Below, piece after piece: positions 37,901 to 45,587 of a stretch of DNA of 64,000 nt (position 1 is its first letter; the number at the start of each line of letters is the position of its first letter). The notes below the pieces were generated by a model that was given only the letters and a program-made list of their open reading frames with translations, ran no database searches and was not told the DNA's origin. The translations under genes were made by a program, and so were the position numbers. This DNA comes from Bacteroidales bacterium (lineage in GTDB: Bacteria; Bacteroidota; Bacteroidia; Bacteroidales; UBA932), in NCBI GenBank assembly GCA_017634595.1, contig JAGBNC010000017.1, forward strand, positions 53,656-117,655. Reading direction: 5' to 3'.

Positions 37901-38742
37901 GTGAGCGTTTTATCGACGCCCTTACCCGCTATATGGACCTTTACAAGAACGACAAGATGGACAACAGCCTGTCGCTGTTCGGCGAGGTTGAGGAGCTTAA
38001 GCCCCAGCGTCCGCCTATGCCGGAGGTGCCGGAGGAGGAGAATACGCTTTCGCTGCTTCAGGAGGAGAAAAACTATGTGGGTATGTATTTAAGCGCGCAT
38101 CCTCTTGACCGTTATTCCTTTGAGATAGAGAATTTTACCAATATTTCCATAGGCCGTCTGGCAGACAAGATCCAGGAGCTTGAGACAGAGAAGAAGAAGG
38201 CTTCCGTGTCCATGGCTGGTATTGTCACGGACGTTAAGTCTATTACCACTAAGTCGGGTTCTCCCGGAGCTCGTGTCACTATAGAGGATTATCAGGGTCA
38301 CTATGAATTTGCCTTGTTCGGCAAGGATTATGAGGCTTACATGGCCTATATGAAGCCCCATGAGTACTTGTATCTGCAGGGCGATATAGAGGAGCGCTAT
38401 TTCCTTAAGCCCGAGGAGAGGGCTCAGGGCAAGACAGCTCCCTATGCCTTCAAGATCAAGAAAATCATCCTTCTGGGCAATGTGGCGCAGACTTTTATCT
38501 CCGGTATTACCCTGGAGTTGGATACTGCCCTGCTTTCGCCTGAGTTCCGGGGGCGGCTCAGCAGCCTGCTCAAGGACAACGCCGGCAAGACTCCGCTCGG
38601 ACTGCAGCTCTACGACAAAGCCACGGGTTACAAGCTGGACTTCCACTCCAAGAAGTACTTCGTAAGCGTCACCAGCGACTTTGTGGAGCGTGTCCGTCAC
38701 CTGGGCATGAATTACAGCCTCCAGAAGAAGCCCGCCGCTTAG
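34912..38742 (+). CDS. dnaE: DNA polymerase III alpha subunit
   Basis: Replicative polymerase. 1276 residues. In order: PHP domain (FVHLHVHTQYSILDG, AITDHGNMYG), palm region with VGPGRGSAAGSVVAYCLGIT and the catalytic PDIDVDFEN (about residue 455), YALYRPGPMDYIP-type thumb motif, the fingers with YQEQVMLLSRKLAGFTKGEAD, HhH motif (SPDVNESEAGF, IRFGLGGLKSFG), and a C-terminal OB domain (VSMAGIVTDVKSITTKSGSPGA). All PHP and palm residues look intact. Single gene with a start-proximal promoter; followed by a convergent DUF4923 gene. Confidence 0.98.
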   Translation: MAFVHLHVHTQYSILDGLSDIKTLFARARELGMPAIAITDHGNMYGVKEFLKWAWDKSNLGPDGQPIVKPLVGCEVYVTRHYDNRLKDNEHKNYYHLILLAKNYNGYKNLMKICSEGFIDGFYYKPRVTHETLEKYHEDLICSSACLAGEISRNLMAGDYDGARKAAQWHRSVFGDDYYLEVMLHKTEVEGLAPEVYDKIYDVYRNQVLVNEGIFKLSEELGIKVVATNDAHFIKREDGPVHDRLICLTTNANVSDPGRLRYTQQEFIKSEEEMAALFPDHPEVLANTLEVADKIEAYKIDRPHVLPKYEIDPDFLAIIDSKMEQYKDIIDEGRYDERKEYRGDEFCRSVAYLCELTYRGAHKRYGDTLTDEQGERISFELKTISKMGFPDYFLIVQDYIAASRAHGYMVGPGRGSAAGSVVAYCLGITNLDPIKYNLLFERFLNPDRISMPDIDVDFENLADAHEYVEKTYGLDHVSRVITFGTMAAKSAIKDVARISEVSIEESNRLSKMVPDRLSEKVEKKYPFNPKLDELKPGFKVIEEDGKTFQKGMEDTDVKINLANCYRLVPEFRNELENGPEINKEVLYYAQKLEGCIRQVGVHACATIIGRGNLTDYIPICLSKDKETGKDVWTSQFDGHYIEDVGMLKMDFLGLITLSIIHETLRNIKRRHGIDIDIEAIDIADKPTLDLYGRGDTTVVFQFESEGMKSWLQRLKPERFEDLIAMNALYRPGPMDYIPDFVDRKQGVQKIEYDLPEMEEFLSETYGITVYQEQVMLLSRKLAGFTKGEADRLRKAMGKKKISEMMVLKDKFMSQGQANGHPEKTLDKIWKDWEKFAQYAFNKSHATCYAWVSYQTGWLKCHYTAEFLAANLSCNLSNMDEIKKIMADCKLHGIKVLSPDVNESEAGFTVNKEGNIRFGLGGLKSFGSNVVDAIVAERAANGPFSDVYNFVERMAERSAKDSKNVVITAKSIEILALAGAFDSFGYKRSQFFASVAGGERFIDALTRYMDLYKNDKMDNSLSLFGEVEELKPQRPPMPEVPEEENTLSLLQEEKNYVGMYLSAHPLDRYSFEIENFTNISIGRLADKIQELETEKKKASVSMAGIVTDVKSITTKSGSPGARVTIEDYQGHYEFALFGKDYEAYMAYMKPHEYLYLQGDIEERYFLKPEERAQGKTAPYAFKIKKIILLGNVAQTFISGITLELDTALLSPEFRGRLSSLLKDNAGKTPLGLQLYDKATGYKLDFHSKKYFVSVTSDFVERVRHLGMNYSLQKKPAA

Positions 38743-38815
38743 GTTTTCCTCCCGCCGGAGGGGCTCGTCAGGGAGAACCGGTACCAGCCGTGGAGAGAAG
38801 CCGAGCTCCGGGCAG

Positions 38816-38846
38816 CAAAAAGCCCCGGGAGGAAACCCCCCGAGGC
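38816..38846 (-). terminator. Intrinsic terminator of the DUF4923 gene
   Basis: On the minus strand a GCCTCGGGGGG / CCTCCCGGGGC stem (11 pairs, two of them G-U) with a short loop is followed by TTTTT (complement of 38817-38821). On the plus strand it may also serve dnaE. Confidence 0.8.
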
Positions 38847-38877
38847 CTTCGATCAAAAAATGTCCCGATACGGCGAT

Positions 38878-39486
38878 TTACTTGCTGAGCTTAAAGCCGA
38901 GCTTAAGGTCATCGACATTGGACAGAGCGCTCTGAACAGCGGAGATGGTAGAATTGTTAGCCACCTTGTTTACAACCTCCAGAACCTTCTTGACAAAGTC
39001 AACAAACTTACCAGACTCAAACAAAATCTCGCATCCGTTAGCGGTAGTCTTGATAGTACCAACGAGCTTGAATGTGAAGAGCTTAGCAAAGTTGATAGTG
39101 AGCTTGTCGCCTTCCTTTGTCCAAGTACCGGGCAGATTAATCTTGCCGGCATTGAGAGTGAAAGAACCATCCTCCTTGAAGTTGAACTTGGCAGCACCAG
39201 CCTTGATGCCTGCCTTGGCCAGAAGGTCGTCGCACTTTTTCTCGATAGTGCCGGTACCGGCTGAAGCGGCAAGGCTTGCAAGCACATTCTGTGAGCTGGC
39301 GCCGATAGCCACACCCTGATAGTTCCAGGTACCCTTAATGTCAAATGTGGAGGCGGAAGAAGTGCCTGTGATCACATCACCAACCTTCTCGGTAGCAACC
39401 TTAAGGAAGTCCTTGAGCCAGTCCTGAGCGTTGGCGGCAGTGGCGCAGAGAGTCAGCGCGCTGAGAATAACGATAAATTTTTTCAT
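38878..39486 (-). CDS. DUF4923 family exported protein
   Basis: 202-residue secreted protein: signal peptide MKKFIVILSALTLCATAANAQ, then WLKDFLKVATEKVGDVITG and a lipocalin-like beta region (STFDIKGTWNYQGVAI, KFNFKEDGSFTLNAGKINLPGTW, DKLTINFAKLFTFKLVGTIK). The pattern matches the DUF4923 proteins common in Bacteroidales; no biochemical role is known. Low cysteine content and a long C-terminal helix (VDFVKKVLEVVNKVANN). The next gene (ThiL-like) ends 14 bp upstream in the same direction, so the two may be one transcript. Confidence 0.8.
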   Translation of the reverse strand: MKKFIVILSALTLCATAANAQDWLKDFLKVATEKVGDVITGTSSASTFDIKGTWNYQGVAIGASSQNVLASLAASAGTGTIEKKCDDLLAKAGIKAGAAKFNFKEDGSFTLNAGKINLPGTWTKEGDKLTINFAKLFTFKLVGTIKTTANGCEILFESGKFVDFVKKVLEVVNKVANNSTISAVQSALSNVDDLKLGFKLSK

Positions 39487-39499
39487 TTTTTATAAATAC

Positions 39500-40498
39500 T
39501 TAAAGGTTGTCTTTAGAAGGCCATCCGGGGGCCGACACAGGATGCTCCAAGCCGTCCGGCGACACCAGCACCGCGCCCACGTCGCTCTGGGCCAGATGCC
39601 CAATGATATCGAAAGTCTGGAAATCACGCCGCAGCGACTCATAATCGGCAATAGGCACAGCCAGCAGAATCTTCCAGTCTTCCCCGCCGTTCATGGCAGC
39701 CGACACCGGGTCGATGTCCAAAGCCTTGCCCAAGTCGAAACTGCCGCCCTCAAACGGGATGCGGTCGGCATACACCTTGGCCCCCAGGCCCGTGCTTGAG
39801 CACAGACGCAGCAGGGCATCGGCAAGCCCGCGGTCAACCAGCAGCGACGCTGAAGGCCTGATACCGGCCTCCTTAAGCTGCTGCGGGAGGCTGCCCGGAA
39901 GCTCCGGCTTAAGATACGCAGCCACCAGCATGCGGTAGCGCTCCAGCTCCTCCCTGTTGTCCTCGCCCTTGTCGAATTTGGCACGCCCCTTTTCCAAAAC
40001 CTGTAGGCCCAGATAAGCAGCCCCGAGTGCTCCGCTCACGCAGAGCAAGTCTTTGGACTCAGCCGCGGGACGTTCTCCTCCCGCCGCCGTGCCTGTAGCA
40101 CACACGCTGATAGTAAGACCATTACGTGAAGGCTGAAGATCAAGACAGAGCTTATCGAAGCCGAATTCTGAAGCCGCGGCCAGCACTCCGCTCCACAGCT
40201 CCTTGATCATGTCGAAGCCGAGCTTGGCGGATATTCCGAGCACAACACTCAAGCTGCGTGGACGGCACAGCGAAGCGTACAAAGAGCCCGTAGCTTCCAC
40301 TACGCTCTTGTAGCCCAGATGCTTAAGAGGGAAATACACAAGGTCGAAGTCAATTCCTTCGAGCAGCACCTTAGAGGCGCTGACTACACGTTCGCCCTCA
40401 CATGCTTCAAAGCTGCAATCTGCAAACGGCTCGAAGCCTGTCCCCTCGAACAGTTGCTTGATAGCCTCACGGCGGCCCAGTTGACCAAAATCCTGCAT
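39500..40498 (-). CDS. ThiL/AIR-synthase-like protein with lost metal-site motifs
   Basis: Resembles thiamine-monophosphate kinase: VLLEGIDFDLVYFPLKHLGYKSVVEA, SVVLGISAKLGF, NGLTISVCATG and MNGGEDWKILLAVP are ThiL-like and in order. But the ATP/Mg2+ motifs are changed: the N-terminal GDDAA region reads FADCSFEAC, and the GGDT position reads CLDLQPSRNG. A thiL with these changes would probably not bind metal normally, so I give no symbol. 332 residues, intact frame, hence probably a paralogue with another role rather than a decaying gene. The -7 box sits just before the ATG. Confidence 0.75.
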   Translation of the reverse strand: MQDFGQLGRREAIKQLFEGTGFEPFADCSFEACEGERVVSASKVLLEGIDFDLVYFPLKHLGYKSVVEATGSLYASLCRPRSLSVVLGISAKLGFDMIKELWSGVLAAASEFGFDKLCLDLQPSRNGLTISVCATGTAAGGERPAAESKDLLCVSGALGAAYLGLQVLEKGRAKFDKGEDNREELERYRMLVAAYLKPELPGSLPQQLKEAGIRPSASLLVDRGLADALLRLCSSTGLGAKVYADRIPFEGGSFDLGKALDIDPVSAAMNGGEDWKILLAVPIADYESLRRDFQTFDIIGHLAQSDVGAVLVSPDGLEHPVSAPGWPSKDNL

Positions 40499-40502
40499 AA
40501 TG

Positions 40503-40510
40503 CAAATATA
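40503..40510 (-). promoter_or_regulatory. -7 box (TATATTTG) for the ThiL-like gene
   Basis: Exact TAnnTTTG ending 4 bases before the ATG at 40498; predicted leaderless. It directly adjoins the T-run of the secDF terminator. Confidence 0.5.
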
Positions 40511-40511
40511 T

Positions 40512-40543
40512 AAAAAAAAGCTGAAGGAACACCCTTCAGCTTT
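40512..40543 (-). terminator. Intrinsic terminator of secDF
   Basis: AAAGCTGAAGG/CCTTCAGCTTT stem (40517-40527, 40533-40543), 11 bp and perfect, followed on the minus strand by a run of eight T. It is 22 bp after the secDF stop. Confidence 0.92.
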
Positions 40544-40565
40544 CTATGATTAGCTAAGTTAGAAT

Positions 40566-43500
40566 TTATTTCTTGTTAGCCTTCTTGAGGGCCCTGCGGG
40601 TGCTGTCGTACATGACAGGAGTACCGATCATGATGGAAGCGTAGGTACCGACGAGGATACCAAGGCACAGAGCGACGGACAGACCCCTGATGCTCTCACC
40701 ACCGAAGATTGCGATTGCAAGCATAGGCAGGAGGGTTGACACGGAGGTGTTCACCGTACGGGTCAGAGTCTGGTTCAGAGACTTGTTGACCATATCCTTG
40801 AAGTCTTCGTTCGGGTGCAGCCCGAGGTTCTCACGGATACGGTCGAAGATAACCACGTTATCGTTGATAGCGTAACCGATGATGGTCAGGATAGCTGCAA
40901 TGAACGTCTGGTCCACATCCAGGTTGAACGGAAGGATGCCGCTGAACAGGGAGAAGAAACCGATAAGGATAATAGCAGTATGTGCCAGAGACACAACGCC
41001 GCCGAGACCCCAGCTCCAGCCCTTGAATCGCCATGCTATGTAGGCGAAGATGATGAGCAGTGCGAGGAGCACGGAGATGATAGCGGAACGCTTGATGTCG
41101 CTTGCGATGGATGCACCCACCTTGTCGGAGGAGATAATACCGTTGGGGTTCTCCAGCGTGGAGGTGAAATCGGCCTGAGTCAGATCTTCCTTGAAGAAGC
41201 CCTTCAGGGACTCGAACAACATGCCTTCAATCTCGGTATCCACTGCGGAAGACTCATCCTTTACCTTATAGGAGGTGGTGATCTTCATCTGGGACTCGCC
41301 GCCGAACTGCTTCACTTCCACGGAAGATTCGGGATCGGCTGCATTGAAGGTGGCGCTCACTGCAGAACGAATCTGCTCGGCGGTGACAGGCTGGTCGAAG
41401 CGTACCACGTAGGTACGGCCGCCGGTGAAGTCAACACCATAGGTGAAGCCCTTGAATGCGATAGATGCGATGGAGATGAGGATCAGGGCGCCGGAGATGA
41501 TGTAAGACCACTTGCGTGCGCCGATGAAGTCTGCGTGAGTATTCTTGAGGAAGTTCTTGGACCACTCCCACTCGAAGCTGACGCTCTTGCCCTTGTTCAC
41601 GCGGTCGTCGATAATGAGACGGGTGATGAAGATACTGGTCAGTACGGAGGTGATGATACCGATGATGAGGGTGGTAGCGAAGCCCTTGATAGGACCCGAA
41701 CCGAAGAAGAACAGCACAAGACCGGTGAGCAAGGTGGTCACCTGACCGTCGATGATGGCGGAGTAAGCGTTGGAATAACCGTCATGTACGGCCTTTCCGA
41801 GGCCCTTGCCAGCCTTGAGCTCTTCCTTGATACGTTCATAAATAATAACGTTAGCATCCACTGCCATACCCAGGGTCAAAACCAGACCGGCGATACCGGG
41901 CAGGGTAAGTACTGCGCCGAATGCTGCCAGAGTACCGAAGAGCAGCAGAACGTTGGTCAGAAGTGCTGCATCGGCCACGACACCTGCTCCCTTGTAGAAG
42001 AGGATCATGTAGAGGAGCACGAGCAAGAATGCTATCACGAAGGAGATGAGACCGGCCCTGATGGACTCGGCACCCAGTGAAGGACCTACGACCTGCTCCT
42101 GCACGATGGTGGCGGGGGCGGGAAGCTTACCGGACTTCAAGACGTTGGTAAGGTCGGTTGCTTCCTCCATGGTGAAGTTGCCGCTGATCTCGGAAGAACC
42201 TCCGCTGATCTCGCTGTTCACGGTAGGATAGGAATATACGGTGCCGTCGAGCACGATGGCGATCTGCTTGCCGATGTTGTCCTTGGTCAGACGGGCCCAG
42301 ATGTTGGCGCCCTCTGCATTCATGGTCATGGATACGGTAGGAGAACCGCCCCTGCGGTCATTGGTGGTCACGCGGGCGTCGGTCACCACGCCACCGTCCA
42401 GGGGAGCCTTGCCGTCACGGCTGGAAGCCTTGATGGCAATGAGTTCGAATATGTTGTCGCTGCCCATGAACTCCGAAGGCTTGACGCTCCACATGGGGCG
42501 GAACTCTGCGGGGAACAGGTCGGCGACCTCAGGCATGTTGAGGTAACGGTTGACAGCTGCGGTATCGGCTGCTGCTGCATAACCGATGCAGGCGTTGCCA
42601 CGGTAGTTGGAGGGCTGGAGCACTGCAAAGAGAGGGTTGGCCTTCTTGTACACTTCCATGCCTTCCTCAAGGCCGCTCTGGCTCTTGAGCTCCTCTGCCA
42701 CAACGTCTTCGCCCTCGGTCTTCTCGGGCTCGGCAGTCTCGGCTTCGGCTGCGGCATACTGGGCCAGGAGAGCGTTGGCTTCCTGCAGGTAAGGAGTGAT
42801 CTCAGCAGCGTCGAACGTGGTCCAGAACTCAAGGGATGCGGTGCCCTGGAGGAGCTTACGCACACGCTCAGGCTCTTTGACGCCAGGGAGTTCCACCAGG
42901 ATACGGCCGGTATTGCCTATCTTCTGGATGGAAGGCTGGGTCACGCCGAAGCGGTCGATACGGTTGCGGAGCACGTTGAAGGAGTTGGAGATTGCGCTCT
43001 CGGCCTCGGCCTTGATAACGGACACAACCTGCTCGTCGGTGGATTCGGGCTTGATGCGGTCGCGCATCTCGTAGGTGCCGAACACCTGAGAAAGCCTTGT
43101 GCCGCCGGTAACTTCCTTCCAGGCTTCTGCAAACAGGGTGATGAAATCGGTCTGTGATCCCACCATGCGCTGCTTTGCGAGGTTGATAGCCTGCTGGAAT
43201 TCAGGGCTCTGGTTGCCTCCGGAGAGGGCGCGCACGAGATCCTCCAACTGGACCTGCAGCATGACGTTCATACCGCCCTTAAGGTCCAGACCGAGGTTGA
43301 TTTCCTTGGCCTTTACGTCCTTAAATGTGTTTCCGAAATAAACTTTCTGGGAAGAAATAGAGTCTGTGTACCTCTTTTCTTCGTTCTTCTTGAGTGAATC
43401 AAGGAAATAAGCTTGATCCTCCGCGGCTACCTTGCTGAAATCAGCGCTCCGGCTGAATGCCTCGGCCTTGGCGGCCGCGGTTTTGGCGGCTTTCTTCTCC

Positions 43501-43592
43501 TGGATGCTGGTCACAGCAGTGAAGGAGAGCTGCCAAAGGCAGGCAAGTGCGAGCAGGATAGCTACGAGTCTGATTGCTCCTTTACTTTGCAT
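40566..43592 (-). CDS. secDF: Protein translocase subunit SecDF (fused)
   Basis: Membrane protein that uses the proton gradient to pull preproteins out of the Sec channel. SecD and SecF are fused into 1008 residues, the usual Bacteroidota form. SecD part: N-terminal helix, INLGLDLKGGMNVMLQV, the periplasmic P1 domain (NVLRNRIDRFGVTQPSIQ), then LTLGMAVDANVIIYERIKEE. SecF part: FTYGVDFTGGRTYVVRF, and TIIGYAINDNVVIFDRIREN near the end. The conserved Asp and Arg of the proton path are present. Monocistronic, with a clear terminator and a -7 box at 43631-43638. Confidence 0.97.
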   Translation of the reverse strand: MQSKGAIRLVAILLALACLWQLSFTAVTSIQEKKAAKTAAAKAEAFSRSADFSKVAAEDQAYFLDSLKKNEEKRYTDSISSQKVYFGNTFKDVKAKEINLGLDLKGGMNVMLQVQLEDLVRALSGGNQSPEFQQAINLAKQRMVGSQTDFITLFAEAWKEVTGGTRLSQVFGTYEMRDRIKPESTDEQVVSVIKAEAESAISNSFNVLRNRIDRFGVTQPSIQKIGNTGRILVELPGVKEPERVRKLLQGTASLEFWTTFDAAEITPYLQEANALLAQYAAAEAETAEPEKTEGEDVVAEELKSQSGLEEGMEVYKKANPLFAVLQPSNYRGNACIGYAAAADTAAVNRYLNMPEVADLFPAEFRPMWSVKPSEFMGSDNIFELIAIKASSRDGKAPLDGGVVTDARVTTNDRRGGSPTVSMTMNAEGANIWARLTKDNIGKQIAIVLDGTVYSYPTVNSEISGGSSEISGNFTMEEATDLTNVLKSGKLPAPATIVQEQVVGPSLGAESIRAGLISFVIAFLLVLLYMILFYKGAGVVADAALLTNVLLLFGTLAAFGAVLTLPGIAGLVLTLGMAVDANVIIYERIKEELKAGKGLGKAVHDGYSNAYSAIIDGQVTTLLTGLVLFFFGSGPIKGFATTLIIGIITSVLTSIFITRLIIDDRVNKGKSVSFEWEWSKNFLKNTHADFIGARKWSYIISGALILISIASIAFKGFTYGVDFTGGRTYVVRFDQPVTAEQIRSAVSATFNAADPESSVEVKQFGGESQMKITTSYKVKDESSAVDTEIEGMLFESLKGFFKEDLTQADFTSTLENPNGIISSDKVGASIASDIKRSAIISVLLALLIIFAYIAWRFKGWSWGLGGVVSLAHTAIILIGFFSLFSGILPFNLDVDQTFIAAILTIIGYAINDNVVIFDRIRENLGLHPNEDFKDMVNKSLNQTLTRTVNTSVSTLLPMLAIAIFGGESIRGLSVALCLGILVGTYASIMIGTPVMYDSTRRALKKANKK

Positions 43593-43630
43593 AATTATCG
43601 ATAATATTAAATATATTCAAAAATAGTTCG

Positions 43631-43638
43631 CAAAGATA
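43631..43638 (-). promoter_or_regulatory. -7 box (TATCTTTG) for secDF
   Basis: Exact TAnnTTTG on the minus strand, 38 bases before the ATG; TTTG (complement of 43654-43657) lies upstream at a slightly short spacing. Confidence 0.5.
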
Positions 43639-43676
43639 GTATTTTTATTGGAACAAACCAATTTGCTTCGATATTT

Positions 43677-44804
43677 TCAGAACTTGCAGACATTCGGCAG
43701 TCTTTCCCCACACACGCTTTCTACTTTCCGGATAATCTCAAGACATCTTTCTTTGGGAATATATATTCCAGTCCCGGCTCTCAGGACTTGTTCGAGTTTT
43801 GGATTCCCCTCATAGAATAAAGATGTTGCGTGTTCCCCGTTAGATCCTTTCGGGGAGTAGGTGATATCATATGCTGGAGCAAGTGACCACTTTCCGCCAT
43901 GACAAAGGAAAGAGAAATTATTTGCGTGGTCGTCTTTGTTCAGGGCCACATTATTCATGACCATTCGCCTGAACATTTCTTCTACCTGCTTCGGGTCTTG
44001 GGTAAGATATCCTGTAAGAGCCAGAAGGTTCGTATAGTCCACATTCTGTTTTCTGAAGTCCGTTTTAAGTAGCGCTGCGGCGGTCAAAACATGAACAGGC
44101 TCCCCCTGCGTAGTGATATCGAACCGTTCAATAGCAAAATACTTGTCATTAATAAGAGCGATACGGGGAATGCTAATCCCGCATTCCTGAGCCGTTTTCA
44201 TGTATAAATATTCCTGACGGCCTATGTCCGGAGAATCATAAATATGCCTGAATTTTACTATCCAGTGAGAACCATCCTGATTAGTTATTGTGGTTTTTGG
44301 CCGGGCACCTCCGGAATTGGCACTGTAGTAATAAAGATATTCAGGGTCGGCGGTATCTTTTTCTGAAAGCACTTTGAGCGCTTCTTCCTGTAATCCGTCA
44401 AGCAGGTCGCTGTTTTTCAGTTCGTTTTGTTTTCCTATGCCTGGCATCATAGGAAGATATGAAAGTGCTCCCATGCCAGCAGTTCCTATTATGGACAATC
44501 TTTGCAGAGGCGACAGCTCTTTAAGGGAAGAATACCTCTTTTTTAGCACTCGGTCAATAAGATAAAGGCCGTATCCGTCGGGCAGACTGTTTTCAAATGT
44601 GGCGAACGATCCGCCGAACAGATTTTTGTCGGCGTAAAAAAGGCCGCTCTGAAGCGGTAGTTCGGTAGGGGAAAGTGAAAACCCGCTTGCAAGCCAGGAT
44701 TTGTCATATTCGAAAACACAAACCCCGCTTGACGGATCCATTTGCAGTATCCCGGCGGGTTCGTCTCTGTACAGTACTCTGATTTTTCTAATGTCAGTTA
44801 TCAT
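43677..44804 (-). CDS. hipA: HipA-family serine/threonine kinase toxin
   Basis: Toxin of a type II HipBA system; known HipA kinases phosphorylate aminoacyl-tRNA synthetases such as GltX to stop growth. 375 residues. Visible: the N-terminal HipA domain (VLYRDEPAGILQMD, GFSLSPTELPLQSG, FENSLPDGYGLYLIDRV), a Gly-rich P-loop region SANSGGARPKTTI, HWIVKFRH, the catalytic MVMNNVALNKDDHANNFSFL (Asn-x-x-Asp-His-x-x-Asn) and metal-binding LAPAYDITYSPKG. Intact. Its ATG overlaps the hipB stop by 4 bp. Codon usage is richer in A/T than neighbouring housekeeping genes, suggesting acquisition. Confidence 0.9.
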   Translation of the reverse strand: MITDIRKIRVLYRDEPAGILQMDPSSGVCVFEYDKSWLASGFSLSPTELPLQSGLFYADKNLFGGSFATFENSLPDGYGLYLIDRVLKKRYSSLKELSPLQRLSIIGTAGMGALSYLPMMPGIGKQNELKNSDLLDGLQEEALKVLSEKDTADPEYLYYYSANSGGARPKTTITNQDGSHWIVKFRHIYDSPDIGRQEYLYMKTAQECGISIPRIALINDKYFAIERFDITTQGEPVHVLTAAALLKTDFRKQNVDYTNLLALTGYLTQDPKQVEEMFRRMVMNNVALNKDDHANNFSFLCHGGKWSLAPAYDITYSPKGSNGEHATSLFYEGNPKLEQVLRAGTGIYIPKERCLEIIRKVESVCGERLPNVCKF

Positions 44805-45112
44805 CGACCGTGTTTTCTGTTGTGATTTTTGTTGATGGCCTCAAGTTCCAATGATGTGCTGTACTTTGTATGATTCATGATAGTGGTCATTTCTTCAAAG
44901 TAGTCGAAATGAATGGCCAACTTGCAGAAAGACTCCAGGGATAGTTTTCCGGTTCTCTCGAACCTTTCAATAGTTGGAGCTGGTATGCCGGTCATCATTG
45001 AGAGAGTCTTTCGGCTGTAACCTTTGTCAAGCCTTCTGGCTTTGCAGTTCCTCGCAAGAGTGTCGAGCAAAACCTGGGAATTCCTTTGATAATTATCTAG
45101 TCTATATTCCAT
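44801..45112 (-). CDS. hipB: HipB-like antitoxin (XRE-type helix-turn-helix)
   Basis: 103-residue DNA-binding protein that would neutralise HipA and repress the operon. The helix-turn-helix is KARRLDKGYSRKTLSMMTGIPAPTIERFERTGKLSLESFCKLA (about residues 24-66, broken here only for description). Upstream bases 45113-45175 are AT-rich and contain a near -7 box (TATATTTA, complement of 45165-45172); operator palindromes are not obvious. Together with hipA it forms a complete two-gene module of 1.4 kb. Confidence 0.87.
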   Translation of the reverse strand: MEYRLDNYQRNSQVLLDTLARNCKARRLDKGYSRKTLSMMTGIPAPTIERFERTGKLSLESFCKLAIHFDYFEEMTTIMNHTKYSTSLELEAINKNHNRKHGR

Positions 45113-45263
45113 ACTATGCTATGAGAATAATACGGTTTTACCATCTAATTCATATTATTTTATGTAAATATAAACAAAATTATGGTAATCACCAAAAATA
45201 ATTCCGGACTTTCGGTCTGGACGGCAGTGCATGCCGCGAGTGCCATAAATAAGAAAAAAACAA

Positions 45264-45271
45264 TACCTTTG
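45264..45271 (+). promoter_or_regulatory. -7 box (TACCTTTG) for the FeoB-associated small gene
   Basis: Exact TAnnTTTG. A transcript starting near 45276 would have palindrome A3 (45295-45358) filling nearly the whole leader before the ATG at 45372. Confidence 0.5.
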
Positions 45272-45294
45272 CAATATGTATGTTTTTATAAACA

Positions 45295-45358
45295 ACTAGT
45301 TACTGCTTATCGGGCCCCATAAAACATGGGAAAAGGGGCCCGATAAGCAGTAACTAGT
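45295..45358. repeat. Variable-stem palindrome family A, copy A3
   Basis: Arms 45295-45318 and 45335-45358 are perfectly complementary over 24 bp (outer end ACTAGTTACTGC, inner end GGGCCCC). The loop is ATAAAACATGGGAAAA. The loop can also fold on itself (CCCAT/ATGGG), giving an alternative hairpin. It lies 13 bases upstream of the small gene's ATG. Confidence 0.9.
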
Positions 45359-45371
45359 GTTTCAATTGCAG

Positions 45372-45521
45372 ATGAATTTGGCAACGGCAATCGTATTGGG
45401 CCTAGTGCTCGCAGCAGCTGTTGCGGCGGTGGTCTTCATGATCCACCGCCGCAAAAAGTCTGGCTCATCTGTTTGCTCCGGCTGCTCCCTCAGGAGCCTC
45501 TGCCAAAGGAAGGATAAGTAA
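45372..45521 (+). CDS. FeoB-associated Cys-rich membrane protein
   Basis: A 49-residue single-pass membrane protein: MNLATAIVLGLVLAAAVAAV forms the helix, then HRRKK and a cysteine cluster VCSGCSLRSLC. This is the layout of the FeoB-associated Cys-rich family, which usually sits beside feoB and is thought to aid ferrous iron transport. Here no feoA or feoB is adjacent. The gene is enclosed by two members of the same palindrome family: A3 ends 13 bases before its ATG, and the left arm of A4 begins on the last base of its stop codon. Confidence 0.8.
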   Translation: MNLATAIVLGLVLAAAVAAVVFMIHRRKKSGSSVCSGCSLRSLCQRKDK

Positions 45522-45580
45522 AAAAGCAGCACTCCCGGACCCTTTTACCATGCTTTACGGGTCCGGGAGTGCTGCTTTTT
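45521..45580. repeat. Variable-stem palindrome family A, copy A4
   Basis: Arms 45521-45542 and 45559-45580 are perfectly complementary over 22 bp, and pairing can extend five more with one bulge. The minus-strand loop is GTAAAGCATGGTAAAA. The arms end in A/T runs, so this copy could terminate both the small plus-strand gene and the convergent DUF5009 gene (stop at 45588). Confidence 0.88.
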
Positions 45581-45587
45581 ACTTACC

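Noticed and set aside
38743-38815. Possible further variable-stem palindrome after dnaE
   Set aside because: The inverted segments pair poorly, and no family A or B loop is present; only the terminator at 38816-38846 is supported.
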